NCBI RefSeq assembly: GCF_021343995.1
Contig: NZ_JAJTTE010000036.1
Location: 1 to 64,000 of the forward strand
Origin: Pseudonocardia terrae
GTDB taxonomy: Bacteria > Actinomycetota > Actinomycetes > Mycobacteriales > Pseudonocardiaceae
Direction: 5' to 3'
Length of the DNA: 64,000 nucleotides
Shown here: piece by piece, positions 18,609 to 27,877 of the stretch
How positions within the stretch are numbered: the first letter of the stretch is position 1
Layout: each line of letters opens with the position of its first letter
The notes under the pieces: generated by a model
Database searches by the model: none
The model's input: only the letters and a program-made list of their open reading frames with translations
What the model was told of the DNA's origin: nothing
Translations under genes and position numbers: made by a program

Positions 18609-19648
18609 CGATCGTTCTCGGTATCGAGACCTCCTGCGACGAGACCGGCGTGGGGATCGTCCGGATGTCGGGGTCCGGGGTCGCCGAGCTGCTCGCGAAC
18701 GAGATCGCGTCGAGCGTGGAGGAGCACGCCCGGTTCGGCGGCGTGGTCCCGGAGGTGGCGTCGCGGGCGCACCTGCAGGCGATGGTCCCGGCGGTGCACC
18801 GGGCGCTGGAGACCGCCGGCCTGAAGGGCTCCGACGTCGACGCCGTGGCCGTCACCGCGGGTCCCGGGCTCGCCGGCGCGTTGCTCGTCGGGGTCGCGGC
18901 GGCCAAGGCCTACGCCACGGCGTGGGACGTCCCGCTGTACGGGGTGAACCACCTGGCCGCGCACGTCGCGGTCGACACCGTGCAGCACGGGCCGTTGCCG
19001 CCGGCGCTGGCGCTGCTCGTCTCCGGCGGGCACTCGAGCCTGCTCGCGGTGCCGGACCTCGCCGGACCCGTCACCCCGCTCGGCGCCACGATCGACGACG
19101 CCGCGGGCGAGGCGTTCGACAAGGTCGCCCGGCTGCTCGGGCTGCCCTTCCCCGGCGGCCCGTGGATCGACAAGGCCGCACGCGAGGGCGACCCGGCCGC
19201 GATCCACTTCCCCCGCGGGCTCACCGGGCCGCGGGACGCGAAGTACGACTTCTCGTTCTCCGGGCTCAAGACGGCCGTCGCGCGGCACGTCGAGGCGCTG
19301 GAGCGGGCGGGGACCCCGATCCCGGTCGCGGACGTCGCCGCGTCGTTCCAGGAGGCCGTGACGGACGTCCTCACCATGAAGACCGTGAAGGCCGCGCAGG
19401 AGTACGGCATGGACACGGTGCTGCTCGGCGGCGGGGTCGCGGCCAACTCGCGGCTGCGGGCGCTGGCCGAGGAGCGCTGCACCGCCGCGGGCCTGCGGCT
19501 GCGGGTGCCCCGCCCGGTGCTCTGCACGGACAACGGCGCGATGGTCGCCGCGCTCGGCGCGCACCTCGCCCACACCGGCGCCACACCGTCCGACCTCGCC
19601 CTCCCGGCCAACTCGAGCCTGCGGGTCACCGAGGTCCTGGTTCCCTGA
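18605..19648 (+). CDS. tsaD: tRNA t6A synthase catalytic subunit TsaD
   Basis: Transfers the threonylcarbamoyl group to A37. Starts [14 protein letters not shown]. The metal-binding histidines are H116 and H120 in NHLAAH. The nucleotide-site glycine loops ([20 protein letters not shown]) and the C-terminal CTDNGAM with the third metal ligand are present. 347 residues. Last gene of the alr operon; a 21-bp inverted repeat follows directly. Confidence 0.97.
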   Translation: MTIVLGIETSCDETGVGIVRMSGSGVAELLANEIASSVEEHARFGGVVPEVASRAHLQAMVPAVHRALETAGLKGSDVDAVAVTAGPGLAGALLVGVAAAKAYATAWDVPLYGVNHLAAHVAVDTVQHGPLPPALALLVSGGHSSLLAVPDLAGPVTPLGATIDDAAGEAFDKVARLLGLPFPGGPWIDKAAREGDPAAIHFPRGLTGPRDAKYDFSFSGLKTAVARHVEALERAGTPIPVADVAASFQEAVTDVLTMKTVKAAQEYGMDTVLLGGGVAANSRLRALAEERCTAAGLRLRVPRPVLCTDNGAMVAALGAHLAHTGATPSDLALPANSSLRVTEVLVP

Positions 19649-19740
19649 CCCGCGAGTCGGCACCTCCGGGTGACCGAGTCGCACATCCCGGTCGCTCCCG
19701 GGATCGCACGTCCGCCCGACCGGAGGTGCCGACTCGCGGG
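19649..19740. terminator. Long inverted repeat between convergent tsaD and arsR-type gene
   Basis: Perfect 21-bp arms at 19649-19669 and 19720-19740 surround a 50-nt centre that itself contains ATCCCGG/CCGGGAT. It starts on the base after the tsaD stop and ends one base before the convergent gene's stop. The arms carry GCGAGTCGGCACCTCCGG, which shares its core with the 22-bp array at 54511-54840. Confidence 0.8.
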
Positions 19741-19741
19741 A

Positions 19742-20455
19742 TCAGACACCGAAGGTGCGGGCCAACCCCTCCTGGCCCGCCTCGGTGACGGTGACGGCGC
19801 GGTCCTTCGGTGCGCGCCGCACCCAGTCCAGCTCGACGAGCCGGGCCAGGATCCCCGCGCCCGCCGCGCCGGACAGGTGGTGGGCCTGCTCGGTCCAGTC
19901 GACGCAGTAGCGGATCGTGCGGCGGCCGGGGGCGAGGCGGACGCCGAAGTCGTCGAGCCAGGCGTCGCCGTCGGCGGTGAACCGGTAGTCGACGTCGTGC
20001 CCGAACCCGACGGGCGGGTCCGCGTGGTCGCGCCGGCCGTCGCCACCACCGAGCAGGCCGGCGTCGACGAGGTGCCGCATGATCGCGACGCCGAGCTCGC
20101 CGGCGAGATGGTCGTAGCAGGTCCGGGCCCGGCGCAGCGCCCGCGCGCGGGTGCCCTCGCGCAGCGACGTGACCGGCCGGGGTGGCGCGAGGGCGACCAT
20201 CGCCTCCAGCAGCCGCCCGACGTGCGGGCCGGCGAGCCGGTAGAAGCGGTGCCGGCCGTGCGTCTCCACGGTCACCAGCCCGCCCTCGCGCAGCTTGCCG
20301 AGGTGGCTGCTGGCGGTCGCGGCGCTCACGCCGGCCTCGGCCGCGAGCCGGCTCGCGGGCAGGGCGCGGCCGTCGTCGAGGGCGAGCAGGATGCGGCAGC
20401 GGCGCTCGTCGCCGAGCAGCGCGCCGACCGCGGCGATGTCGGCGTCTCCGGGCAT
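19742..20455 (-). CDS. ArsR-type winged-helix regulator with C-terminal extension
   Basis: 237 residues. Residues about 15-90 form an ArsR winged helix, with the recognition helix in GVSAATASSHLGKLREGG and the wing HGRHRFYRL. About 140 further residues have no recognised domain but contain FGHDVDYRFTADGDAW and RYCVDWTEQAHH, a layout seen in actinobacterial ArsR proteins beside DHA2 transporters. No CxC metal motif is seen, so metal sensing is unlikely. It is divergent from the MFS gene with a palindrome between them, which suggests it represses that exporter and itself. Confidence 0.88.
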   Translation of the reverse strand: MPGDADIAAVGALLGDERRCRILLALDDGRALPASRLAAEAGVSAATASSHLGKLREGGLVTVETHGRHRFYRLAGPHVGRLLEAMVALAPPRPVTSLREGTRARALRRARTCYDHLAGELGVAIMRHLVDAGLLGGGDGRRDHADPPVGFGHDVDYRFTADGDAWLDDFGVRLAPGRRTIRYCVDWTEQAHHLSGAAGAGILARLVELDWVRRAPKDRAVTVTEAGQEGLARTFGV

Positions 20456-20479
20456 GCCCCGAGGCTAGGGCCGGAACGG

Positions 20480-20495
20480 TTCGACGGCCGTCGAA
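20480..20495. promoter_or_regulatory. Candidate operator between ArsR-type regulator and MFS exporter
   Basis: TTCGACGGCCGTCGAA is a perfect 16-bp palindrome in the 66-nt divergent gap, 26 nt before the MFS start. It suits a dimeric winged-helix repressor. Confidence 0.65.
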
Positions 20496-20521
20496 GCGGT
20501 CCGCGCCTAGCGTCGGGAGGC

Positions 20522-21838
20522 GTGTCGAGGAGTGTGCGTACCGGACTGTGGACCCTCGTCGCCGCGTCGCTCGGCTTCGGCGTGGTGCAGCTGGACGTGA
20601 CCGCCGTGAACGTGGCCGTCGAGGCGATCGGGCAGGCCCTCGGCGGGGGCGTGGCCGGCGGGCAGTGGGTGGTCAACGCCTACACCGTCACCTTCGCCGC
20701 GCTGATCCTGACCGCGGGCGCGTTCGGCGACCGGATCGGCGCCCGCCGCCTGTTCACCGGCGGGTTCGTGCTGTTCACGCTGGCGTCGGTGGCCTGCGGG
20801 CTGGCACCCGGGCTCGGCGCGCTGATCGCCGCGCGGGCCGTGCAAGGAGTCGGGGCCGCGGTTCTGGTGCCGTGCTCGCTGGCACTGGTCGCGCACGCCC
20901 ATCCGACGCCGGCCGCCCGGGCCCGCGCCGTCGGGATCTGGGCGGCGGGGGCGAGCATCGCGCTGTCCGCGGGCCCGCTGCTCGGCGGCCTGCTCGTCCA
21001 GGTCGCGGGCTGGCGGACGTTGTTCCTGATCAACGTGCCGCTGGGGATCGTCGGGGTGCTGATCACCGCCCGCCGGGTGCCGGAGACGCCCGCCTCCCGC
21101 GCCCGGGGCGTCGACCTCCCCGGCCAGCTCGCCGCCGTCACGGCGCTCGCGGCGCTGGCCGGGGCGACCATCCTGGGCGGCGTCGCGGGGTTCGGCGCGC
21201 CGTCGGTGCTGGGCCTCTACGGGCTCGCCCTCCTGGCCGGGATCGGGTTCGTGGTCGCCGAGTCCCGCGGCGCGACGCCCATGCTGCCGCTCGCGTTGTT
21301 CCGGCGGCCGGTGTTCGCCTCGGCGTCGGCGATCGGTGTGCTGGTCAACGTGTCCTTCTACGGGCTGATCTTCGTGCTCGGGCTCTACCTGCAGCAGGCT
21401 CTCGGCCGGTCGCCGCTGGTCACCGGCCTGGTCTTCGCGCCGACGACGGTCGCCGTGGGCATCGCGAACCTGCTGGCCGCCCGCCTCGGCGGCCCGCGCC
21501 GGACCGTCGCCGTGGGAGCGGGGCTGCTCGCCGCGGGCTGCCTGACCGTCCTCACCGCCGACGCGATCGTCGTCGGCCTCGCGATCGCCGGGTTCGGTCT
21601 CGGGCTGGTGGTCCCGGCCATGACGGCGGCACTGCTCGGCAGCGTCGAACCAGCGCGGTCTGGCGTCGCGGCGGGCACGCTCAACACGGCCCGGCAGGCG
21701 GGCAGCGTGGTGGGCGTCGGCCTGTTCGGCGCGCTCGCGGCGGGGAACCTCGCGGCCGGCCTGCACGCGGCGCTGTGGATCTCGGTCGGGATCGCCGTGG
21801 CCGTCGGGTCGCTCGGCCTGCGCCTGGCCCGCGCCTGA
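20522..21838 (+). CDS. MFS drug-exporter family permease (DHA2/EmrB-like)
   Basis: 438 residues with about 12-14 membrane helices. Signature motifs include LDVTAVNVAVEAI (motif D1), the motif A loop GAFGDRIGARRLFTGG and the motif C region GPLLGGLLVQ. It should export small molecules by proton antiport. The protein is on the short side for the 14-helix DHA2 family. The GTG start places SVRTGLWTLVAAS before the first helix. It is divergent from an ArsR-type gene and convergent with a TetR gene, so it is likely inducible. Confidence 0.9.
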   Translation: MSRSVRTGLWTLVAASLGFGVVQLDVTAVNVAVEAIGQALGGGVAGGQWVVNAYTVTFAALILTAGAFGDRIGARRLFTGGFVLFTLASVACGLAPGLGALIAARAVQGVGAAVLVPCSLALVAHAHPTPAARARAVGIWAAGASIALSAGPLLGGLLVQVAGWRTLFLINVPLGIVGVLITARRVPETPASRARGVDLPGQLAAVTALAALAGATILGGVAGFGAPSVLGLYGLALLAGIGFVVAESRGATPMLPLALFRRPVFASASAIGVLVNVSFYGLIFVLGLYLQQALGRSPLVTGLVFAPTTVAVGIANLLAARLGGPRRTVAVGAGLLAAGCLTVLTADAIVVGLAIAGFGLGLVVPAMTAALLGSVEPARSGVAAGTLNTARQAGSVVGVGLFGALAAGNLAAGLHAALWISVGIAVAVGSLGLRLARA

Positions 21839-21888
21839 CGCCGCGCACAGGCGCCTGACGCCGCGCACGGGCGGCGGAGCCGCTGGAG

Positions 21889-22509
21889 CTACGCGCAGAC
21901 CACGTGGTCGAGGAGGTGCCGGGCACCGGTCCGGAGGTCGTCGAGGGCGAGCCCGGAGCCGGCGAGGTGGCGGAGCAGCGCCTGCTGGAACAGCCCGTCG
22001 AAGGTCGCGTAGGCCAGCGCGGAGCTGCACGTGGCCTCCCGGCCCCCCAGCTCGGCGTAGCGGCCGACGATCCGCCAGATCATCCGCTCCAGGCTCTCGT
22101 CGATCTCGGCGACGTCGGGCCGGAAGGACTCCTCGAACAGCGACTGGGAGCGCAGGTCGTACCAGAGCCGGTGCATCAGCGCGTCGTCCCGGCAGGTCGT
22201 CGCGAGGCCCTCGGCGAAGTCCGCGGCCAGGCCCTCCGGGGTCTCCGCGTCGGCGACGATCGCGTCGTAGCGCTGCACGCACACGGCCTTGTAGCGGCGC
22301 ACGCAGTACATGATCAGCTCGACCTTGTCGCGGAAGTAGTAGTGCAGCGTGCCGTGGCTGAACTCGGTGTTCTGCGCGATCTCCCGCAGGCTGGTGCGCG
22401 CGTAGCCGCGCTCGGACAGCGTCTGCAGCGCGCCCTCGGCCAGCAGCCGGCGACGCTCCTCGAACTTGTCGACCTGGCGGCGGGACACCCGGTCGGCAGC
22501 GGTGGTCAC
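21889..22509 (-). CDS. TetR-family regulator
   Basis: 206 residues. The N-terminal HTH (ALQTLSERGYARTSLREIAQNTEFSHGTLHYYFRDKVEL, residues about 20-55) is strongly TetR/BetI-like. The C-terminal ligand domain has Trp/Tyr/Phe-rich helices (MHRLWYDLRSQSLFEESF). GTG at 22509 is chosen because upstream codons (MTYVQSATLVIV) run through the palindromic promoter region. It is convergent with the MFS gene and faces a 478-nt gap. Target and ligand unknown. Confidence 0.88.
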   Translation of the reverse strand: MTTAADRVSRRQVDKFEERRRLLAEGALQTLSERGYARTSLREIAQNTEFSHGTLHYYFRDKVELIMYCVRRYKAVCVQRYDAIVADAETPEGLAADFAEGLATTCRDDALMHRLWYDLRSQSLFEESFRPDVAEIDESLERMIWRIVGRYAELGGREATCSSALAYATFDGLFQQALLRHLAGSGLALDDLRTGARHLLDHVVCA

Positions 22510-22528
22510 GATGACGAGGGTAGCGGAT

Positions 22529-22556
22529 TGGACGTACGTCAAGAGAATTCTTGACA
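22529..22556. promoter_or_regulatory. Promoter/operator region of the TetR gene
   Basis: The palindrome GACGTACGTC (22531-22540) is followed by TCAAGA-GA-ATTCTTGA, an imperfect inverted repeat, and TTGACA at 22551-22556. The sequence is much more A/T-rich than its surroundings. It lies 20-47 nt upstream of the TetR start, as expected for autoregulation. Confidence 0.5.
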
Positions 22557-22987
22557 GTCGTCCAGGACTCCTGTCAGGCTAGGGACCCGCACCACTGGTG
22601 CAGCGACGTGACGGGCGGTGGAAGTGCGCCGCTCGGGCCGCGGCGCAGAAGGCGGTCCTGTCCGGCACCCCGGCCGGGCTGCCGGGCGGACATGCCGCCC
22701 CTGAGAGAACCATCCGGACAAGGGCGCCCCCTCGGGTCGGGACGCTCCCTGCCCGATCCGCGGCGGGACGTCCTTGTCCGGGCACGTCGTAGGCCTGCCC
22801 TACGCGGCGGCCCGGGCGCTGCGGCGCTCGGGCGACCGCCCCGGCGAGGGGTCGGCATCGTCTCGGCCGACGACGAGCCCCCCTTCGTCGAGGACCGGAT
22901 CGACGGCGTGAAGGCGTCGAAGCAGGTGTGTCGCGCGACCTACCTGCTTCGTCGTCGGCACGATGCCGAAGGAGATCGCGGGCGGCG
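22557..22987. other. Gap without a supportable gene; two inverted repeats
   Basis: Open frames here have poor codon bias and no recognisable domain. A 10-bp perfect inverted repeat (CCGGACAAGG at 22714-22723, CCTTGTCCGG at 22772-22781) and a 9-bp one (GAAGCAGGT at 22919-22927, ACCTGCTTC at 22942-22950) with TCGCGCGA in its loop are visible. The second lies just past the aldo/keto reductase stop and may act as its terminator. Confidence 0.5.
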
Positions 22988-23914
22988 TCAGCCGCTCACG
23001 TGGGACAGGAGGCGCAGCTCGTCGTCGGTGAGCCGCAGGGTGAGCATCGGCAGCAGGTTCTGCAGCTGCTCCACCGTGCGGGCCGACGCGATCGGCGCGG
23101 CGACGGTGTCCTGCGCGGCCAGCCAGGCGAGCGCGACGGCCGGGACGGGGACCTCGTGGCCCACGGCGATCTCGTCGAGCACCGCCAGGACGGCCCGCCC
23201 GCGCGGGTCCTCGAGGTACGCCGACGCGCCCTCGGCCCGCACGCTGTCGACCTTCTCGCCGCGGTACTTGCCGGTGAGGAAGCCCTTGGCCAGCGCGTAG
23301 TACGGTAGGCAGGCGATCCCCTCCGACCGCAGCAGGTCCTGCAGCGACGACTCGAACTCGGCCCGCTCCATCAGGTTGTAGTGCGGCTGGAGGGCGGTGT
23401 AGCGGACCAGCCCGTCCCGGGCGGAGATCTCCAGCGCCGAACGCAGCCGTGCGGCGGAGAAGTTCGACGCCCCGACCTGGCGGACCTTGCCCTCCTCGAC
23501 GAGTGCGTCGAAGGCGTCGAGCGTCTCCTCCTGCGCGGTGTCCGGGTCGTCCTTGTGCGCGTAGTACAGGTCGATGTGGTCGGTGCGCAGCCGGCGCAGC
23601 GAGTCCTCGCAGGCGGCCTTGATGTTCTCCCCGCCCAGGCCCGCGCGCTGCGGCAGCGAGCCCACCTTCGTGGCGACGACTATCGCGTCCCGGTTCCCGC
23701 GCGCGGCCATCCAGTTCCCGATGATCGTCTCGGATTCGCCGCCGCGGTTGCCGGGAACCCGGAACATGTACGAGTCCGCGGTGTCGACGAACGTGCCGCC
23801 CGCCTCGGCGAAGGCGTCGAGCACCGCGAACGAGGTGTCCGCGTCGGCGGTCCAGCCGAAGACGTTGGCGCCCAGACAGAGGGGCGAGACCTCGAGTTCT
23901 CCCACAGTCGGCAT
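22988..23914 (-). CDS. Aldo/keto reductase
   Basis: 308 residues, (beta/alpha)8 NADPH-dependent reductase. The catalytic tetrad is visible: Asp and Tyr in VDTADSYM, Lys in VATKVG, His in YYAHKDDP. The NADPH-binding end has IASARTVEQL. The N-terminus PTVGELEVSPLCLGANVFGW marks it as an AKR of the YajO/Tas-like group. Divergent from groES with the CIRCE element in the gap. Substrate unknown. Confidence 0.92.
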   Translation of the reverse strand: MPTVGELEVSPLCLGANVFGWTADADTSFAVLDAFAEAGGTFVDTADSYMFRVPGNRGGESETIIGNWMAARGNRDAIVVATKVGSLPQRAGLGGENIKAACEDSLRRLRTDHIDLYYAHKDDPDTAQEETLDAFDALVEEGKVRQVGASNFSAARLRSALEISARDGLVRYTALQPHYNLMERAEFESSLQDLLRSEGIACLPYYALAKGFLTGKYRGEKVDSVRAEGASAYLEDPRGRAVLAVLDEIAVGHEVPVPAVALAWLAAQDTVAAPIASARTVEQLQNLLPMLTLRLTDDELRLLSHVSG

Positions 23915-23961
23915 GGCTCCGGAGCCTACGACCGCGAACGGGTGGCGGGCCCGTTGAACGG

Positions 23962-23988
23962 CTGGCACTCTCGTGGGTAGAGTGCCAA
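23962..23988 (+). promoter_or_regulatory. CIRCE element (HrcA operator) of groES-groEL1
   Basis: CTGGCACTC - 9 nt - GAGTGCCAA, matching CIRCE (TTAGCACTC-N9-GAGTGCTAA) in the arms and spacing. It lies 116 nt before the groES start and 48 nt before the divergent aldo/keto reductase start. No second copy precedes groEL1. Confidence 0.9.
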
Positions 23989-24103
23989 CCGCACAGTTCA
24001 GGTCGGGTCGCCCCGGCACCCGCGACGGCGGGGCCCCTGGTCGGCTGTCGGTGGACAGTACTACGGACAGTTCGTGAATCACCCCAGGAAAGGGGAGGTC
24101 AGC

Positions 24104-24394
24104 GTGGCGAACATCAAGCCGCTCGAGGACAAGATCGTCGTCCAGGCCAGCGAGGCCGAGACCACCACGGCCTCCGGCATCGTCATCCCGGACACGGCCA
24201 AGGAGAAGCCGCAGGAGGGCAAGGTCCTCGCGGTCGGCCCGGGCCGGATCGACGACAACGGCAACCGCGTGCCGCTCGACGTGGCCGTCGGCGACGTCGT
24301 CATCTACTCGAAGTACGGCGGCACCGAGGTCAAGTACAACGGCGAGGAGTACCTGATCCTCTCCGCGCGCGACGTGCTCGCCGTCGTCAACTGA
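24104..24394 (+). CDS. groES: Co-chaperonin GroES
   Basis: 96 residues, the heptameric lid of the chaperonin. Contains the mobile loop ([20 protein letters not shown]) and the roof/core segments [10 protein letters not shown] and [21 protein letters not shown]. The GTG at 24104 has AGGGGAGG 6 nt upstream; the frame is open 10 codons further up without a better site. Controlled by the CIRCE element upstream. Confidence 0.97.
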   Translation: MANIKPLEDKIVVQASEAETTTASGIVIPDTAKEKPQEGKVLAVGPGRIDDNGNRVPLDVAVGDVVIYSKYGGTEVKYNGEEYLILSARDVLAVVN

Positions 24395-26107
<1,713 letters not shown>

Positions 26108-26140
26108 GCCGGGACCGACCCCGGTAGTACGGCATACGAA

Positions 26141-26168
26141 GGGCGGGTGGCCTCACGGCCACCCGCCC
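26141..26168. terminator. Bidirectional terminator between groEL1 and whiB
   Basis: A perfect 12-bp stem (GGGCGGGTGGCC / GGCCACCCGCCC) with a TCAC loop lies 33 nt after groEL1 and 40 nt after the convergent whiB stop. Confidence 0.85.
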
Positions 26169-26208
26169 TCCGGCGTTCTCCGGCGCTCCGACGGGCCGTG
26201 CGGTCACC

Positions 26209-26535
26209 TCACGCGGGCTGCACGCCCTTCTTCGCCTCGATCCTGAGCCGCCGGTCGCGGCCGCGGATGATCGCCTCCCGCTCGTGCTCGGACAGCCCGC
26301 CCCACACGCCGTAGGGCTCCTGCACCTGCAGCGCGTGCCGCCGGCACAGCTCCATCACCGGGCAGGTCGCGCAGATCTCCTTGGCCCGCCGCTCGCGGTT
26401 CGCCCGCGCCGGGCCGCGCTCGCCCTCGGGATGGAAGAAGAACGAGCTGTCCATCCCGCGGCACGCCCCGTGCATCTGCCAGTCCCAGACGTCGGAGACC
26501 GGCCCCGGGAGCCGCCTGATGTCCGCCACCGTCAT
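26209..26535 (-). CDS. whiB3: WhiB-family [4Fe-4S] regulator, WhiB3/WhiD type
   Basis: 108 residues. Four cluster cysteines lie in GACRGMD, EICATC and MELC (the CxxC and CxxxxxC pattern), followed by the GVWGG turn that contacts the primary sigma factor and a basic C-terminal DNA-binding segment (RGRDRRLRIEAKKG). Location next to groEL1 and near sigma factor and guaB genes matches whiB3 of M. tuberculosis and whiD of Streptomyces. WhiB3 responds to redox and NO; WhiD is needed for late spore maturation. ATG at 26535 preferred over the GTG one codon upstream. Confidence 0.93.
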   Translation of the reverse strand: MTVADIRRLPGPVSDVWDWQMHGACRGMDSSFFFHPEGERGPARANRERRAKEICATCPVMELCRRHALQVQEPYGVWGGLSEHEREAIIRGRDRRLRIEAKKGVQPA

Positions 26536-26582
26536 CACCCACCCGTTCGAAGCGAAGGTCGTTGCTCGGCAACGAGGTGCCC

Positions 26583-26611
26583 AGCATAGAAACGCGCCAA
26601 ACCTTGTTCAA
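26583..26611 (-). promoter_or_regulatory. Strong sigma-70-like promoter of whiB, with an inverted repeat over -35
   Basis: On the minus strand TTGAAC (26606-26611) and TATGCT (26583-26588) are exactly 17 nt apart. The -35 is embedded in AACCT-CTTGAACA-AGGTT, an inverted repeat. The start point would be about 40 nt before the whiB ATG. The repeat could be an operator for the divergent MerR/CarH-like protein. Confidence 0.7.
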
Positions 26612-26673
26612 GAGGTTCGCTCGACGAGCCGTGTCCGGTTGCCCCGGCGGGGGCGAGCCCCGACCATGGGCGG

Positions 26674-27813
26674 GTGACCACGCAGCCGCTGCCGGAGCAC
26701 GCGCCCGAGCGCGCCCGACCTGCGCCTGGGGCTGACGTGGACCAGCACGGCGCACCGGAGGGCCGCATGGCGAATACCCCGTCCGGGGTCGTCGACACCC
26801 CCCGGTTGACGGTCGCCGCCGTCGCGCGGCGGCTCGGCGTCGCCCCGGCGACCCTGCGGACCTGGGACCGGCGCTACGGCCTCGGACCCTCGGCCCACAC
26901 CCCGGGCGCCCACCGGCGCTACGGGGCGGCGGACATCGCTCGTCTCGAGCTGATGCAGCGAGCGTTGCTGCAGGGGGCGAGCCCGGCCGAGGCGGCGCGG
27001 CACGCCCTCGCCGCGCGGTTGCCGGATCCGGGCGCCGGGCGGCCCGTCGGGGTGCCCGGCCGGGGCGCCGCGGAGCCCGGGGCGGGGGAGGGCGGCCCGC
27101 TGCTGCTCGCGGGCCGGCCGTCGGACGACGAGCTCGACCTCGGCGCGCGCGTGCGCGTCGGCGGGCGGGTGCTGCGGCTGCCCGGCGCGAGCCGGCGGGC
27201 CCGCGGTGTCGGGCGGGCGGCCCTGTCGATGGACGCGCCCGCGGTGCGCCGCCTCGTCGACGAGGCCATCGCCGCCGACGGGCTGGTCCGGGCCTGGAAC
27301 GACGTCGTCCGGCCGGTGCTGTGTGCGGTCGCCGAGCGCTGGGAGTCGACCGGCGCCGGGGTGGAGATCGAACACCTGGTCAGTGAGGCCGTGACCGCGG
27401 TGTACGGGGCCCGCTCGCTGGCAGCGGCCCGGAGCGTGGCGGACACGCGCCCCGTCCTGCTGGCGAGCGCGCCCGGCGAGTGGCATCACCTCCCGCTCGC
27501 CGTCCTGGCAGCCGTGCTGGCCGAGCGGGGCGTGGCGTACCGCCCGCTCGGGCCGAACCTGCCGCTCGACGCCCTCGCGGCGGCCGTGCGCCGCACCGCG
27601 CCCGCCGCGGTGGTGCTGTGGGCACAGGGCCCGGGGACGGCCGATCCCGATCTCTTCGCCGCGCTGCCCCGTACCCGGCCCCGCTTCCGCTCGTTTGCCG
27701 CAGGGCCGGGCTGGACGGACATCGTCCTCGCGCCACGGATCGGCCGCCTCGACTCGTTGACGTCGGCGGCGGACGCGGTGACGAACCTGATTCTCATCAC
27801 CCACAAGAACTAG
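26674..27813 (+). CDS. MerR-family regulator with cobalamin-binding domain (CarH/LitR-like)
   Basis: 379 residues. Residues about 45-110 form a MerR winged helix (TVAAVARRLGVAPATLRTWDRRYGL). Residues about 190-260 form the helical cap with the diagnostic W223-x9-E233-H234 motif of AdoCbl-dependent CarH photoreceptors. The Rossmann-like B12 domain follows, with the lower-ligand candidate H271 in GEWHHLPL. CarH represses promoters in the dark and releases DNA when light breaks the Co-C bond. It is divergent from whiB. The GTG at 26674 gives a 30-residue Pro/Ala-rich leader; ATG at 26767 is an alternative start. Confidence 0.85.
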   Translation: MTTQPLPEHAPERARPAPGADVDQHGAPEGRMANTPSGVVDTPRLTVAAVARRLGVAPATLRTWDRRYGLGPSAHTPGAHRRYGAADIARLELMQRALLQGASPAEAARHALAARLPDPGAGRPVGVPGRGAAEPGAGEGGPLLLAGRPSDDELDLGARVRVGGRVLRLPGASRRARGVGRAALSMDAPAVRRLVDEAIAADGLVRAWNDVVRPVLCAVAERWESTGAGVEIEHLVSEAVTAVYGARSLAAARSVADTRPVLLASAPGEWHHLPLAVLAAVLAERGVAYRPLGPNLPLDALAAAVRRTAPAAVVLWAQGPGTADPDLFAALPRTRPRFRSFAAGPGWTDIVLAPRIGRLDSLTSAADAVTNLILITHKN

Positions 27814-27877
27814 TACATGTGGGTGTAACGACCGTAGCCGGTACCTGAACGGGTCCGCCCACTTGGACGACAGCCGC

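Noticed and set aside
22551-23300. 249-codon plus-strand frame between TetR and aldo/keto reductase
   Set aside because: Half of it is antisense to the reductase, and the rest has poor codon bias and no domain.
26539-26673. Cobalamin riboswitch near the CarH-like gene
   Set aside because: The gap is only 135-138 nt and has no B12-box; B12 control would be by the protein.
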